From Chitinophagaceae bacterium (GTDB lineage Bacteria > Bacteroidota > Bacteroidia > Chitinophagales > Chitinophagaceae): a stretch of 36,523 nucleotides of DNA. Below are positions 8,355 through 17,997 of the stretch, piece after piece. Numbering within the stretch: position 1 is the stretch's first letter; the number at the start of each line of letters is the position of its first letter. A program made the position numbers and the translations under genes. Location of the stretch: contig SCQV01000508.1 of NCBI GenBank assembly GCA_004299085.1, forward strand, positions 1 to 36,523, read 5' to 3'. The notes under the pieces are model-generated. The model was not told where the DNA came from. It saw only the letters and a program-made list of their open reading frames with translations, and made no database searches.

Positions 8355-9554
8355 TTACGATTGATGTATAATCGCCTCTTTCATGTACGGATGATTCTTG
8401 AGGAATAATGGTGCCTTAGACAGATTACGGGTAACCACTAAGATCATCAGACCAATAAATCCTAAGGTAATGCCTATTTCGTACCAGCCTATATGCCAGT
8501 TATTCTTTAATGGACCGGGCATGAATTTCAAATAAAAATCCAGGTAATGTCCGATAAAAACCAGTATAGCCATGTAAGCTACAATAGTATAATTTCTTTT
8601 TGAATCTCTGGTCATTAAAATAAGGAACGGAGCACAGAAATTAATGATTAGGTTTATGTAGAATAAGGTATGATAAGAACCCCATGCCCTGATGGTAAAG
8701 TAAGTTGTTTCTTCGGGGATATTGCCATACCAAATCAATAAATATTGGGCAAACCACAAATACATCCAGAAGATAGAAAAGGCAAACATAAATTTACCCA
8801 TATCGTGCAGATGCTCGTAGGTAATCCATTCCAGATAGCCTAAATTTCGCAGAAGAATTACAAAAAGTGTAATGACTGCTATGGATGAAACGAAGAGACT
8901 GGCCCAAATATACCACATAAACAAGGTGGAATACCAATTCACATCTATGCTCATAATCCATTGCCAGGTTGAAACCGCATTACTTACATAATAAAAAGCA
9001 ACAAAAATGGCTGCTACCCTGTAGGTTTTCCAGAAGATTTTGGTGGTTCCGGCTGTAGATAAATCTTCCTTCAGAGAAAGCTTGCGAATATGATAGCCAA
9101 AGTATGTCCACAAGCCGAGCATAATTACAGCCAGTATGGTGTAAAAAGTTGGATTCAGGAAAGCGCTTTTTTTCTGCAATAATTTACTATGTGCAACCAA
9201 ACTCTTGTCAGCCCATGCATAAATAGCGCTTTTGTCGCCCCACACAAGGCACATCATGATAATAAATGCAATGATGGCAAATACCGGCATGGCCATAAAA
9301 ATAGCTTCTATGACACGGCGATAGGCAATATGCCAGCTTCCCTGCGCCAGCGTAGCGGCACAGAGCACAATGAGCGCGCCCAATGTCATGAACAGGAAAA
9401 ATATGGCATTAAAAAACAATACGATCCAAAAGCGGGTTCCACTCACCGGCCCGTTCAGGGCGAAAATACCTATAATCAGTGCGAGTATCCCAATGGCGAG
9501 AAGTACAATACTAATCGTCCTTAATTTCGCCGGCATTACAAATTGCTCTTTCAT
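8355..9554 (-). CDS. actF: Alternative complex III subunit ActF
   Basis: A 399-residue membrane protein with about ten helices, homologous in layout to the C-terminal integral subunit of alternative complex III (quinol:cytochrome c oxidoreductase). ActF is related to the NrfD-like ActC but shorter and without cofactors. It lies exactly where expected, between actE and the oxidase subunit II gene, about 90 bp from coxB. Aromatic-rich helices such as WFAQYLLIWYGNIPEE and the final FIGLMILVV support the family. The start at 9554 gives a short cytosolic N-terminus before the first helix. Confidence 0.9.
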   Translation of the reverse strand: MKEQFVMPAKLRTISIVLLAIGILALIIGIFALNGPVSGTRFWIVLFFNAIFFLFMTLGALIVLCAATLAQGSWHIAYRRVIEAIFMAMPVFAIIAFIIMMCLVWGDKSAIYAWADKSLVAHSKLLQKKSAFLNPTFYTILAVIMLGLWTYFGYHIRKLSLKEDLSTAGTTKIFWKTYRVAAIFVAFYYVSNAVSTWQWIMSIDVNWYSTLFMWYIWASLFVSSIAVITLFVILLRNLGYLEWITYEHLHDMGKFMFAFSIFWMYLWFAQYLLIWYGNIPEETTYFTIRAWGSYHTLFYINLIINFCAPFLILMTRDSKRNYTIVAYMAILVFIGHYLDFYLKFMPGPLKNNWHIGWYEIGITLGFIGLMILVVTRNLSKAPLFLKNHPYMKEAIIHQS

Positions 9555-9607
9555 GCTATAATGATACTGAGTTAACGTTCAAAATATTTCTTGCTTTCTC
9601 TCAATTT

Positions 9608-10309
9608 TTATTTACTTCCCATACCGCCGGTTGCAGCTCCGCCTTTTAAAGTGGATAAATAGGCTGTTTCCAGGGAATGTAAAGTAGAATCTTCTTTTTC
9701 CGGAGTTGAAATCCCTTTACTCCTTTCCACGCTTTTGATATAAGATACAATCATCCAGCGTTGGTGTTGATTCACCTGGCTGGCATAGCTTCCCATATTA
9801 CGAAGTCCATAAGTAGCTACATAAAAAATAGTTCCCTCCGGTAAAGTGGAAGTCGGGCCTGCAATAAAGTTGGCGGGAGCGGCAATGAATGGTCCCGATC
9901 CGCCTTTATATAAAGGTCCATCTCCGTCTAATTTTTCTCCATGACAAATAGCACAATAAATGTCAAACAAGCGTTTTCCTTCTTTCAAAATACTATCATC
10001 CACATGCAAAGGATTTGCAACAGTTCCGGAATAAGCATAACCGGAATCACTCTCGGGAATATGATACGGCAACATCGCCCCGCGCTGAACGGTCCCCGAA
10101 ACCGGGAGCCGGCTTGTCTGATTATCGGCAAAAACCGGATTTTCTGTATAAGCATCATACGCTCTTGAATATTCCATATCCGGCATGTAAATATCTTTAG
10201 GCTCATGATATTTTCTGGTATGACATGCGGACAGGAGCAACAAGCTTCCTGCTGTTACAAAAAGGATAACTATAATATTGATCCGCTTCATCTGATATAA
10301 ATTCTTCAT
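9608..10309 (-). CDS. actE: ActE, monoheme cytochrome c lipoprotein of alternative complex III
   Basis: A 233-residue protein. The lipobox LLSAC puts the lipidated Cys at residue 29, so the domain is tethered outside the cytoplasmic membrane. One c-type heme motif, CAICH, is at 119-123, and Met172 (RNMGSYA) is the likely sixth ligand. This is the small cytochrome subunit of alternative complex III that can hand electrons to the CuA domain of the neighbouring oxidase. The gene follows actD with almost no gap. A second Met start (residue 7) is possible and would still leave a normal signal peptide. Confidence 0.93.
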   Translation of the reverse strand: MKNLYQMKRINIIVILFVTAGSLLLLSACHTRKYHEPKDIYMPDMEYSRAYDAYTENPVFADNQTSRLPVSGTVQRGAMLPYHIPESDSGYAYSGTVANPLHVDDSILKEGKRLFDIYCAICHGEKLDGDGPLYKGGSGPFIAAPANFIAGPTSTLPEGTIFYVATYGLRNMGSYASQVNQHQRWMIVSYIKSVERSKGISTPEKEDSTLHSLETAYLSTLKGGAATGGMGSK

Positions 10310-10315
10310 GATTAT

Positions 10316-10921
10316 TTATGATGTTACCGGGTGGCCGGCTTCTAATTCCTGTTCATATTTCGCAGGCATTGAAAAATTGCCATACCACCAGCCTTCTTCA
10401 GCTCTCTGTTGGGATATTTCAATGGCACCAAGGTCTGCAAACCATTTCTTCACTTCTTCCGCTTGTGAATCCTTAGTTAGTTCAATAGCCATTACTATCA
10501 GATCATCCGTCTGCCTGGGATGAAAAATATGCTTTTTTACTCCCGGCATAATCTGGCATAACCAACAAAAGGTTAGTGTCATACCTACAGAAGATACCAA
10601 TACGGTGAACTCGAAGGTAATCGGAATAAAAGAAGGCAAAGGGAAATGTGGTTTGCCATCTATATTTAAAGGCCAGCTATGCACGGTACAATAGGCCATT
10701 CCGGCCAGCGCCGCAATAACGCCAAATAATCCGTAAAAGAACCCGGCAGTATGCAGGCTTGTTTGCCGCATACCCATGGCTTCATCTAAGCCATGCACCG
10801 GATAAGGGCTATAAATATCATGTAGCTTGAATCCGGAAGTCCGTACTCTTTTTACGGCTTTGAAAACACCTTCCTCTTCTTTAAAACAACCCACTACAAA
10901 ATTTTTTACCGGCATGATCAA
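10316..10921 (-). CDS. actD: ActD, membrane subunit of alternative complex III (DUF3341)
   Basis: A 201-residue protein. It has a cytosolic ferredoxin-like N-terminal part beginning with VVGCFKEEEG, two membrane helices (about 60-80 and 105-127), and a cytosolic C-terminal part with GWWYG near the end. This matches the DUF3341/ActD family. The subunit has no cofactor and helps hold ActC and ActF. Either Met1 or Met3 could be the start; both keep the domain whole. Distances to actC (about 40 bp) and actE (6 bp) fit an operon. Confidence 0.9.
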   Translation of the reverse strand: MIMPVKNFVVGCFKEEEGVFKAVKRVRTSGFKLHDIYSPYPVHGLDEAMGMRQTSLHTAGFFYGLFGVIAALAGMAYCTVHSWPLNIDGKPHFPLPSFIPITFEFTVLVSSVGMTLTFCWLCQIMPGVKKHIFHPRQTDDLIVMAIELTKDSQAEEVKKWFADLGAIEISQQRAEEGWWYGNFSMPAKYEQELEAGHPVTS

Positions 10922-10963
10922 ATATTTTCAGTTAAAAATTGCTGTTTAATCCTTACAAACATC

Positions 10964-12427
10964 TCATCTTAATGCTCCGACACCCGTACTAATATGTTCT
11001 TCACGCGAAACTCTTTCCACAAATTCAGGCAACGGTTGCGTTTCTATAGATTTCATGTTTTGCTTATAGCTTTCTCCAGATACTCTGAGCACATGTTTTA
11101 TCTCATGAATAGCAATGACCGGCAGGTATTTGGAAAACAGGAAATAGCAGGTAAAGAACAAACCGAAGGTTCCGATATAAAATCCCATATCTGCCCACGT
11201 TGGCGAAAAATAAGTCCAGCTTGAGGGTATCCAGTCATGATACAGCGATAAAACGATGATTACAAAACGTTCAAACCACATTCCTATATTAATGATAATG
11301 GACATATAGAAAGTGAATGCAATATTACGCCGCAACTTTTTGAACCAGAACATTTGCGGGCATATTACATTACAGGTAATAAGGCACCACCATGCCCACC
11401 AATAAGGGCCGTCAACACGCCACCAGAACTGCCCGCCTTCTCCAAAATCACCCGAATACCAAGCCACAAAAAACTCACTGCAATATGCCATTGCTACGAG
11501 GCTTCCCGTGAGCATAATGACTTTATTCATGGCCTCAATATGGCCTAACGTAATATATTCTTCTAAATGCAATACTTTTCTCGTAACGATCAACAAAGTC
11601 TGCACCATTGCAAAACCGGAGAAGATGGCGCCCGCAACAAAGTAAGGCGGGAAAATGGTCGTATGCCATCCCGGAATGACAGAAGTCGCAAAGTCCATTG
11701 ACACTACTGAGTGAACAGAGAGCACCAGCGGAGTCGCCAAGGCAGCCAGCACAAGAAATAATGCTTCAATACGTTGCCAGCTTTTTACATTACCTGTCCA
11801 TCCAAAAGAGAAGTACCCATATAAAAACTTGCGTAATTTGGTTTTGGCACGATCACGAAGCGTTGCCAGATCAGGAATAAGACCTGCATACCAGAATAAA
11901 ACGGATACCGTGAAATAAGTTCCTACCGCGAATACATCCCAGAGTAAGGGTGAATTAAAGTTTGGCCAAACCGGACCTCTTGTATTGGGATAAGGGAAAA
12001 TGAAGAACACATCCCATACACGTCCTACGTGCCAGATCGGAAATTGTCCTGCACACATCACTGCAAAAATAGTCATGGCTTCTGCAGCACGGTTTACACC
12101 AGTTCTCCACCCCTGTCGGAATAACAAAAGGATGGCGGAGATCAACGTTCCCGCATGTCCAATACCGACCCACCATACGAAGTTGGTAATAGCCCATGCC
12201 CAGTCAACGGTTTTGTTAACACCCCAAACGCCAATACCCCAATATACTTCCCAGAAAACTGCAAAAACGCCAAACAGCAACATGGCTACCGAAATATACA
12301 AGCCTACATACCATAAAGTACCAGGCTTTCCTTCAATCGGGCGTACGATATCCTCTGTTACCTGATGGAAATCTTTAGTCCCGTTAATTAAAGGTTCTCT
12401 TATTGTAGATTCATATCTCAGCGACAT
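10964..12427 (-). CDS. actC: ActC, NrfD/PsrC-like quinol-binding subunit
   Basis: A 487-residue membrane protein with about ten helices, of the NrfD/PsrC family. In alternative complex III, ActC is the main integral subunit that binds menaquinol near the Fe-S subunit ActB and contributes to proton movement. The sequence has the long N-terminal cytosolic segment, tryptophan-rich helix ends (WYVGLYISVAM, WWVGIGHAGTLISA) and a C-terminal tail typical of the family. It follows actB by about 60 bp. No cofactor motif is expected and none is seen. Confidence 0.93.
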   Translation of the reverse strand: MSLRYESTIREPLINGTKDFHQVTEDIVRPIEGKPGTLWYVGLYISVAMLLFGVFAVFWEVYWGIGVWGVNKTVDWAWAITNFVWWVGIGHAGTLISAILLLFRQGWRTGVNRAAEAMTIFAVMCAGQFPIWHVGRVWDVFFIFPYPNTRGPVWPNFNSPLLWDVFAVGTYFTVSVLFWYAGLIPDLATLRDRAKTKLRKFLYGYFSFGWTGNVKSWQRIEALFLVLAALATPLVLSVHSVVSMDFATSVIPGWHTTIFPPYFVAGAIFSGFAMVQTLLIVTRKVLHLEEYITLGHIEAMNKVIMLTGSLVAMAYCSEFFVAWYSGDFGEGGQFWWRVDGPYWWAWWCLITCNVICPQMFWFKKLRRNIAFTFYMSIIINIGMWFERFVIIVLSLYHDWIPSSWTYFSPTWADMGFYIGTFGLFFTCYFLFSKYLPVIAIHEIKHVLRVSGESYKQNMKSIETQPLPEFVERVSREEHISTGVGALR

Positions 12428-12490
12428 ATCGAATAATGATTGTACATGAAATTAAAATTCAAAAATTCATCTGTCAGGAAAAGCTATCCT

Positions 12491-15400
12491 TTACAAGCTA
12501 TGTGTCAATTCTTCATATTGGAAGAAATCTTCCTCATCCTTATTTCTGATCTTAGCCAGATAGGTAATGTTTGGTAAAGTATGCAATACTTCCAAAACCC
12601 CATATCCTCTGCTTTTCTGTTCCTGACGAAGCTTGTATATTTTACTATTCTTATCATTGGCGTCTCCAAAAACAATAGCGTCTGCAGGACATGCCTGTTG
12701 GCATGCCACCACCGCTTCTCCGTCTTTAATAGGTCTGCCTTCTTTCTTAGCATGCAGCTTGGTCATCTGCAATCTCTGGACACAGAAAGTACATTTTTCC
12801 ATGACACCGCGGCTACGGACCGTAACATCAGGGTTGAGCACCATCCGGGTAAGGCTCTTATTCATTTCCAATATAACCGGATCATTATCCCAAAGATCAT
12901 CTTTAAAGCTGCCAGCGCCAGTCCAGTTATGCCAGTTAAAACGGCGTACTTTATACGGACAGTTATTTTCACAATAACGTGTTCCAATACAACGGTTGTA
13001 AACCATCATGTTCAAACCTTCGTCACTATGTGAGGTAGCTGCTACCGGACATACGTTTTCACAGGGTGCATTATCACACTGCTGACAAAGCATTGGTTGG
13101 AATACCACCTGCGGGTTTTCCTGGTCGCCTTCAAAATAACGGTCAATCCTAATCCATTGCATTTCATGACCTTTGGCCACCTCTTCTTTGCCCACCACTG
13201 AAACATTATTTTCAGCATAGCAGGCAATAATGCAGGCACCGCAACCAATACAGGCATTCATATCAATAGCCATCCCCCAGTGAAGCCCTTGAGCATAGGG
13301 ATATTCATTGGGATACATCGTAGCATCTTTTCTAAAATCCGGACCATATTTAGCAAATTCCTCATTCCTCTCTTTCAGTAATTCTTCAGGATCTTTCTGA
13401 AAAGCAGCAAGGGTAGTTTCCTCTACAATAGGACGTCCTTCATAGCTGCTGTGTGACTGGGTAATACCCAGTAAATAAGTCTCCCCGTTATTGGCAATAT
13501 TTACGATATTGGAGGTATAATTGAATGTTCCTGTTTGTGAATTGTAGCTAACCCACGGGTAAGTATTTTTCCCCACGGATGCTGCTGCTACTCCCAGATT
13601 ACGGCGGGCTTTTTTCAATTCTTCACCTTTCAGATAATTACCACCTCGCCCATATCCAACCGCTATGGCGATTACCTCGGGATGCATCCCCGGTAATACC
13701 ATGATGGGCAGATTAAGGGATTTGCCATTCACTTCTACTTTTGCAACCGGCTTATGATAATTGACTTCATTAAAACGTGTCAGGGAGGCATTCAATTTGT
13801 CAGCCATTGCCGGAGATACGCAAATATAATTGTCCCAGGTAACACGCGCCATTGGATCAGGCATTTCCTGAAGCCAGGGATTGTTACTATGACGTCCATT
13901 GCCAATTGCGACCGATTCGTATAATACAATCTCCACATTTCCTGGCTTAGGAGCAGAAGCTGCTAATTGCGTAGCAGCGGCATTTACATCACCTTTAAAA
14001 TTACCTGCCGCTTTAGCCGGAACCTGTGCAGGTTCCATAATCCCATTTTGTAAAGTCTGATCCCACCAATGCTGCCACTGATCACCATTACCATACTTCG
14101 GAAAAATATTTGTTTTCCAATATTGCTGAACATAAGTCAGCGCATCAGGGTTAGCCACACCACTCCAAATCAAAAATGACTCTAATGCCTGCCTTGTTTT
14201 AAATAAAGGATCAATACCGGGCTGTTGCAGACTATAATAACCGGTCCTCGGTTCTGCGTCACCCCAACTTTCCAGATAATGGCTGTCCGGCGCTACATAT
14301 TTGCACAGTTGGGTGGTTTCATCATTATGATCATTCAGAGATACCGTCAGACTTACCTTCTTTAAACCCGAAGTAAATTTATCAACAGCATAATAATCGT
14401 AAGCCGGATTAACACCGTACATAATCAAGGCGCCGATGCTTCCGTTATTCATATCATTCACGAGTTGTTCCATTTCGGAATCTATACCCTGATGATAATT
14501 CAATTGAGTAGAATAATCAATCGTATTTCCTCCCGAACCCAGCATCTCATTCAACGCGTTGACAATAACCTGTGCATTCGGGTTATTAAATCCGCAAACT
14601 ACCAAAGAAGCCCCTTTGTTGGCCACTAACGATTTCGTTGCTTTCTGTATTCCTTTGGCAAGGCGTTGATCGGTAATTGCAGGTGCATTGGGCAGCGCAG
14701 GCTTTCCCAAAGCAGAAGCCACTGCATTATAAAGACCGGTGATGATAGCGGCCGTTTCAGACGGCTTATGAACATACCGGTAATCTGCATTGGATCCTGT
14801 CAGTGAAAGATAGCTTTCAAACTGAAAGTGCCTGCTCATTTCCGGATGAGCCGGATCAATCTTTCGGGTTGTTACCCATTGTTTAGTAAATTCTACCGGA
14901 GATACCCATGCTCCCAAAAAATCAGCATCCAGCCCTACTATACATTTTGCATTTTCAAAATGATAGGTTGGCATGGACGATTGTCCATAACAAACTTGAT
15001 TAGCCATCAGCATAGCCGCATAAGACACAGGCTCATAGACAATATGTTTGGCAGAAGGATATTTCTTAATAAAATCCTGAATAGACTGTTTAACGGATGG
15101 GCTAAGCACGGGAGAGGTCAATAAAACAATGGGCGCATTCCCGGCAGCCGTCAACCCGCTGATCACAGCCTGATCCAATGCCTGCCAAGTGGAAGCTTCT
15201 TTTCCATCCATCATAGGGAACCGCGTACGCGTTACATCATATAATGTAAGCACAGATCCCTGCACACGGGCGGAGGTGCCACCCTGAGTGACAGAAGACA
15301 TCGTATTACCTTCTATCTTGATTGGACGGCCATCCATATCTTTGATCACCACAGCACAATATTCACCGTCAACAGCATAAGTGGATGCATAGTAATTGGG

Positions 15401-15727
15401 CACACCAGGTGTGATTTCTGCAGGCTTATTCAAATAGGGTATTGACTTCCGTACTTTTAACTGGCAACTTGCTGCAAGTGTAGCTGCTGCCGTACCGAAA
15501 CCCAAATATTTTAAAAAATCCCTGCGGGGAGTGGTTGCAGAAAGGTACTCGTTATCTTTTTCACCGAAAGGAAGCTCTTCCTGAAATTCATTCTTAATAG
15601 CCTTGGCATATCCCTCAGGATCTTTCAATTCCTCTAAACTCTTCCAGTATCTTTTATTCTTTAAACTCTCTAACTCTTCTGCACTTGGTTTTTCCTCTTG
15701 GGGGAGACCGCTGATTTTAACTGACAT
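12491..15727 (-). CDS. actB: ActB, iron-sulfur subunit with molybdopterin-enzyme-like domain
   Basis: A 1078-residue fusion. Residues 68-88 look like a Tat signal (RRDFLKYLGFG) reached after a charged N-terminal leader, so the protein is exported folded. Residues of about 100-780 resemble the molybdopterin oxidoreductase fold but ActB is known not to hold the cofactor. The C-terminal ferredoxin-like part has four cysteine clusters: CIGCGACIIAC at 826-836, CQQCDNAPCENVCP at about 881-894, CIGTRYCENNCP at about 913-924, and CTFC (979) with CQQACP (1009). In the third, Thr replaces the second Cys, as in sites that hold [3Fe-4S]. The clusters carry electrons from quinol at ActC to the ActA hemes. 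Confidence 0.95.
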   Translation of the reverse strand: MSVKISGLPQEEKPSAEELESLKNKRYWKSLEELKDPEGYAKAIKNEFQEELPFGEKDNEYLSATTPRRDFLKYLGFGTAAATLAASCQLKVRKSIPYLNKPAEITPGVPNYYASTYAVDGEYCAVVIKDMDGRPIKIEGNTMSSVTQGGTSARVQGSVLTLYDVTRTRFPMMDGKEASTWQALDQAVISGLTAAGNAPIVLLTSPVLSPSVKQSIQDFIKKYPSAKHIVYEPVSYAAMLMANQVCYGQSSMPTYHFENAKCIVGLDADFLGAWVSPVEFTKQWVTTRKIDPAHPEMSRHFQFESYLSLTGSNADYRYVHKPSETAAIITGLYNAVASALGKPALPNAPAITDQRLAKGIQKATKSLVANKGASLVVCGFNNPNAQVIVNALNEMLGSGGNTIDYSTQLNYHQGIDSEMEQLVNDMNNGSIGALIMYGVNPAYDYYAVDKFTSGLKKVSLTVSLNDHNDETTQLCKYVAPDSHYLESWGDAEPRTGYYSLQQPGIDPLFKTRQALESFLIWSGVANPDALTYVQQYWKTNIFPKYGNGDQWQHWWDQTLQNGIMEPAQVPAKAAGNFKGDVNAAATQLAASAPKPGNVEIVLYESVAIGNGRHSNNPWLQEMPDPMARVTWDNYICVSPAMADKLNASLTRFNEVNYHKPVAKVEVNGKSLNLPIMVLPGMHPEVIAIAVGYGRGGNYLKGEELKKARRNLGVAAASVGKNTYPWVSYNSQTGTFNYTSNIVNIANNGETYLLGITQSHSSYEGRPIVEETTLAAFQKDPEELLKERNEEFAKYGPDFRKDATMYPNEYPYAQGLHWGMAIDMNACIGCGACIIACYAENNVSVVGKEEVAKGHEMQWIRIDRYFEGDQENPQVVFQPMLCQQCDNAPCENVCPVAATSHSDEGLNMMVYNRCIGTRYCENNCPYKVRRFNWHNWTGAGSFKDDLWDNDPVILEMNKSLTRMVLNPDVTVRSRGVMEKCTFCVQRLQMTKLHAKKEGRPIKDGEAVVACQQACPADAIVFGDANDKNSKIYKLRQEQKSRGYGVLEVLHTLPNITYLAKIRNKDEEDFFQYEELTHSL

Positions 15728-15792
15728 GAAACAAATTTTAAAACATTATTTCTTACACACCGGTTATATAAAAAACATATAATGATACCCGA

Positions 15793-17091
15793 TCAATAGT
15801 GACATTTATTACAATCCGTACCGCCTTGCATCTCAACCGTTACACTGTCTATCTGATGCATTTTCAATTCTTTCTCATATTTTGTGAATATGGTATAGTA
15901 TCCATTGGAAGTGAATTGTACTTTGGTGGTGCGGTGGCAATTAATGCACCATCCCATTCCCAGGGTAGCATATTGATATACTTCATTTTCCGTTGCAATA
16001 GGTCCATGACAGGTCTGGCATTGGATCTGGCCAACTTTAACATGCTGGGAATGATTGAAATACACGAAGTCAGGAAGATTGTGAATCTGCACCCACTCAA
16101 TCGGATGGCCGGGCTTGTCATACTTTTTCGTTTGATCATTCCAGCCCACGTACTCGTACAATTTCTGTATCTGAGCGGTTCCATCCACCAACTTCCCTCC
16201 ATCATCATGTATGGCTGGACCAGTATAATGATCTATTACCCTGTGGCAGTTCATGCAAATATTCGGGGAAGGGATCATAGCATAACGGCTCTTTTCAGCA
16301 CCTGCATGACAATAAAGACAGTTGATCTGATTGATGCCTGCATGTACTTTATGTGAAAAGAAAATAGGCTGACGCGGCTGATAGTTTTTACTATATCCAA
16401 TCGTAGTGGCCCCATCCACTAACAAGTAACCTCCGATAAAAAAGAGAATAATTACCAGCATGAAGATATTCCTTTTCCTGCGGTAAAAAGGAATCGGCTT
16501 GGGATTTTCAACACCTTCTTTATCATTAGCCAGCTTGCGAAGGTTGCTATTAACCTGAACCAGAATCAGCACTAAGATAGCAAGCACTAAAGTAAGGATA
16601 CCAAATACAAGGCTATTGCTACTGCTACCGGGTGCTGCCTGACCGGAAGGGGCACCGGAAGCTGTAGGAGCGCTGCCCGGCGCAACAAAGTTATCTACAT
16701 AAGCAAAAATATCATCAATGTCCTTATCACTTAGTTGAGGGAAATGCGTCATATTGACTTTTCCATACTCATTATAAAGATCATTAAAATACTTATTGCC
16801 CGATGCGAGTACTGCTGAAGAATTATGCACCCATTTATAAACTTCATCCATGCCGCCCGGCACTTTCCCTTCAGCGCCCTGCAACGGAGGACCAATAAGT
16901 TTAGTCAATGGAGTATGGCAGGATGCGCAATTATTTTGAAATAATGTTTTACCCGCGGTGGCATCACCTTTCGGAGCAGCCGCTCCTTGTGCCCATAAAA
17001 CTTGTGGAGTGAAAAAGAACAGTGTCACGGCAAAAACTAAAGAAGCTGTCAGTTTTCTCCATAAAGTCTTGTAAAGACTATTCACACCCAT
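15793..17091 (-). CDS. actA: ActA, multiheme cytochrome c with fused monoheme domain
   Basis: A 432-residue exported cytochrome. A signal peptide ends near AQG (residue 36). An N-terminal monoheme domain has CASCH at 55-59 and a likely Met ligand at 114. A linker rich in Gly/Ser/Pro leads to two membrane helices (about 160-180 and 208-226). The ActA pentaheme part follows with CLYCH 258, CMNCH 279, CQTCH 358, CINCH 382 and CNKCH 427, the last ending one residue before the stop. The ORF runs back to 17148, but the ATG at 17091 is preferred because it gives a proper signal peptide and because a -7 box (17135-17142) lies inside the longer version. First gene of the ACIII-oxidase locus. Confidence 0.93.
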   Translation of the reverse strand: MGVNSLYKTLWRKLTASLVFAVTLFFFTPQVLWAQGAAAPKGDATAGKTLFQNNCASCHTPLTKLIGPPLQGAEGKVPGGMDEVYKWVHNSSAVLASGNKYFNDLYNEYGKVNMTHFPQLSDKDIDDIFAYVDNFVAPGSAPTASGAPSGQAAPGSSSNSLVFGILTLVLAILVLILVQVNSNLRKLANDKEGVENPKPIPFYRRKRNIFMLVIILFFIGGYLLVDGATTIGYSKNYQPRQPIFFSHKVHAGINQINCLYCHAGAEKSRYAMIPSPNICMNCHRVIDHYTGPAIHDDGGKLVDGTAQIQKLYEYVGWNDQTKKYDKPGHPIEWVQIHNLPDFVYFNHSQHVKVGQIQCQTCHGPIATENEVYQYATLGMGWCINCHRTTKVQFTSNGYYTIFTKYEKELKMHQIDSVTVEMQGGTDCNKCHY

Positions 17092-17134
17092 TATTAAAAA
17101 AGTTAATTTAAACCTGATGAATTGTAAAACGGCA

Positions 17135-17168
17135 CAAAAATAAGACACAATATTGACAATCCCTCAAT
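17135..17168 (-). promoter_or_regulatory. Putative promoter of the ACIII-oxidase locus
   Basis: On the minus strand, TATTTTTG at 17135-17142 fits the Bacteroidota -7 box TAnnTTTG exactly. A TTG within 17165-17168 lies 22 bases upstream, inside the 17-23 spacing known for this phylum. Transcription would start near 17128, leaving a leader of about 37 bases before the ATG at 17091. Confidence 0.5.
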
Positions 17169-17381
17169 AAAAAATATTTTTTTATCTTAATTTTTCTAAC
17201 GGATACCTTATCATATATCGGGGCTCAGATTAAATCTGCCGTTTTGAGGCATGAAGATACAAGCATCTTTATAAAAAATAAAAACAAATTATCTCTCTCA
17301 TCATTTTTTTTATTTGCTTTGGGCAAATTTACTTTTAAAAACCATCAACCTTAACGGTTGGCTCAAATATTTTCGGATAAC

Positions 17382-17954
17382 ATGAAAAATCTTGTCATAT
17401 TTGCATCCGGCGCAGGCAGCAACACGCAAAAGATCATTGATTATTTCAAAAACTCATCTCTTGCTACAGTAACCCTCATCGTTTGCAATAAGCCGGAGGC
17501 GGGTGTTTTGCAAATCGCCGGTAAAGAAAATATTCCATCACTGATTATCAGCCGGCATACATTTTATGAAACGCATGACATCGCCGGGAGACTTTCAGGT
17601 ATTCAGGCAGACTGGATCATTCTCGCAGGTTTTTTGTGGAAAATTCCGGAATATCTGGTGTCAGCATTCCCCCGGCGCATTGTCAACATTCATCCTGCAT
17701 TGCTTCCCAGACATGGAGGTAAAGGCATGTATGGCATGCGGGTTCATGAAGCTGTAATAGCTTCCGGTGAACAAGAGAGTGGAATTACGATTCATTATGT
17801 CAATGAAAGATACGATGAGGGAGAAATGATCCTTCAAAAAACATGCTCAGTATCACCAGGGGATACACCGGAAAGTCTGGCACAAAAAGTGCATCAACTT
17901 GAATACGAATGGTATCCTCAAATTATAGAAAAATTAATAATAGCACATCCATAA
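17382..17954 (+). CDS. purN: Phosphoribosylglycinamide formyltransferase
   Basis: A 190-residue PurN-type enzyme that transfers a formyl group from 10-formyl-THF to GAR in purine synthesis. Seen: the phosphate-binding SGAGSN near residues 9-14, LAGFLWKIP, and the catalytic Asn/His block NIHPALLPRHGGKGMYG followed by the conserved Asp in the RYDEGE loop. A TTG at 17358 would add eight residues; the ATG at 17382 starts directly at the Rossmann strand and is preferred. It stands alone on the plus strand, divergent from the respiratory locus. purQ, another gene of the pathway, lies at 26522-27226. Confidence 0.93.
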   Translation: MKNLVIFASGAGSNTQKIIDYFKNSSLATVTLIVCNKPEAGVLQIAGKENIPSLIISRHTFYETHDIAGRLSGIQADWIILAGFLWKIPEYLVSAFPRRIVNIHPALLPRHGGKGMYGMRVHEAVIASGEQESGITIHYVNERYDEGEMILQKTCSVSPGDTPESLAQKVHQLEYEWYPQIIEKLIIAHP

Positions 17955-17997
17955 TCCACTTCATTATTTTTATGTACCTTTTGTCCCGAATCAGCCA

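Noticed and set aside
12581-13033. Long plus-strand frame antisense to actB
   Set aside because: It mirrors the Fe-S region of actB; cysteine-rich coding on the other strand creates it by chance.
12491-15727. ActB considered as a formate dehydrogenase or other molybdoenzyme
   Set aside because: Order of neighbours, Tat plus four-cluster tail and actA-F context identify alternative complex III, where this domain has no molybdenum cofactor.
15799-16356. 185-codon plus-strand frame antisense to actA
   Set aside because: Shadow of the heme-binding part of actA, no independent features.
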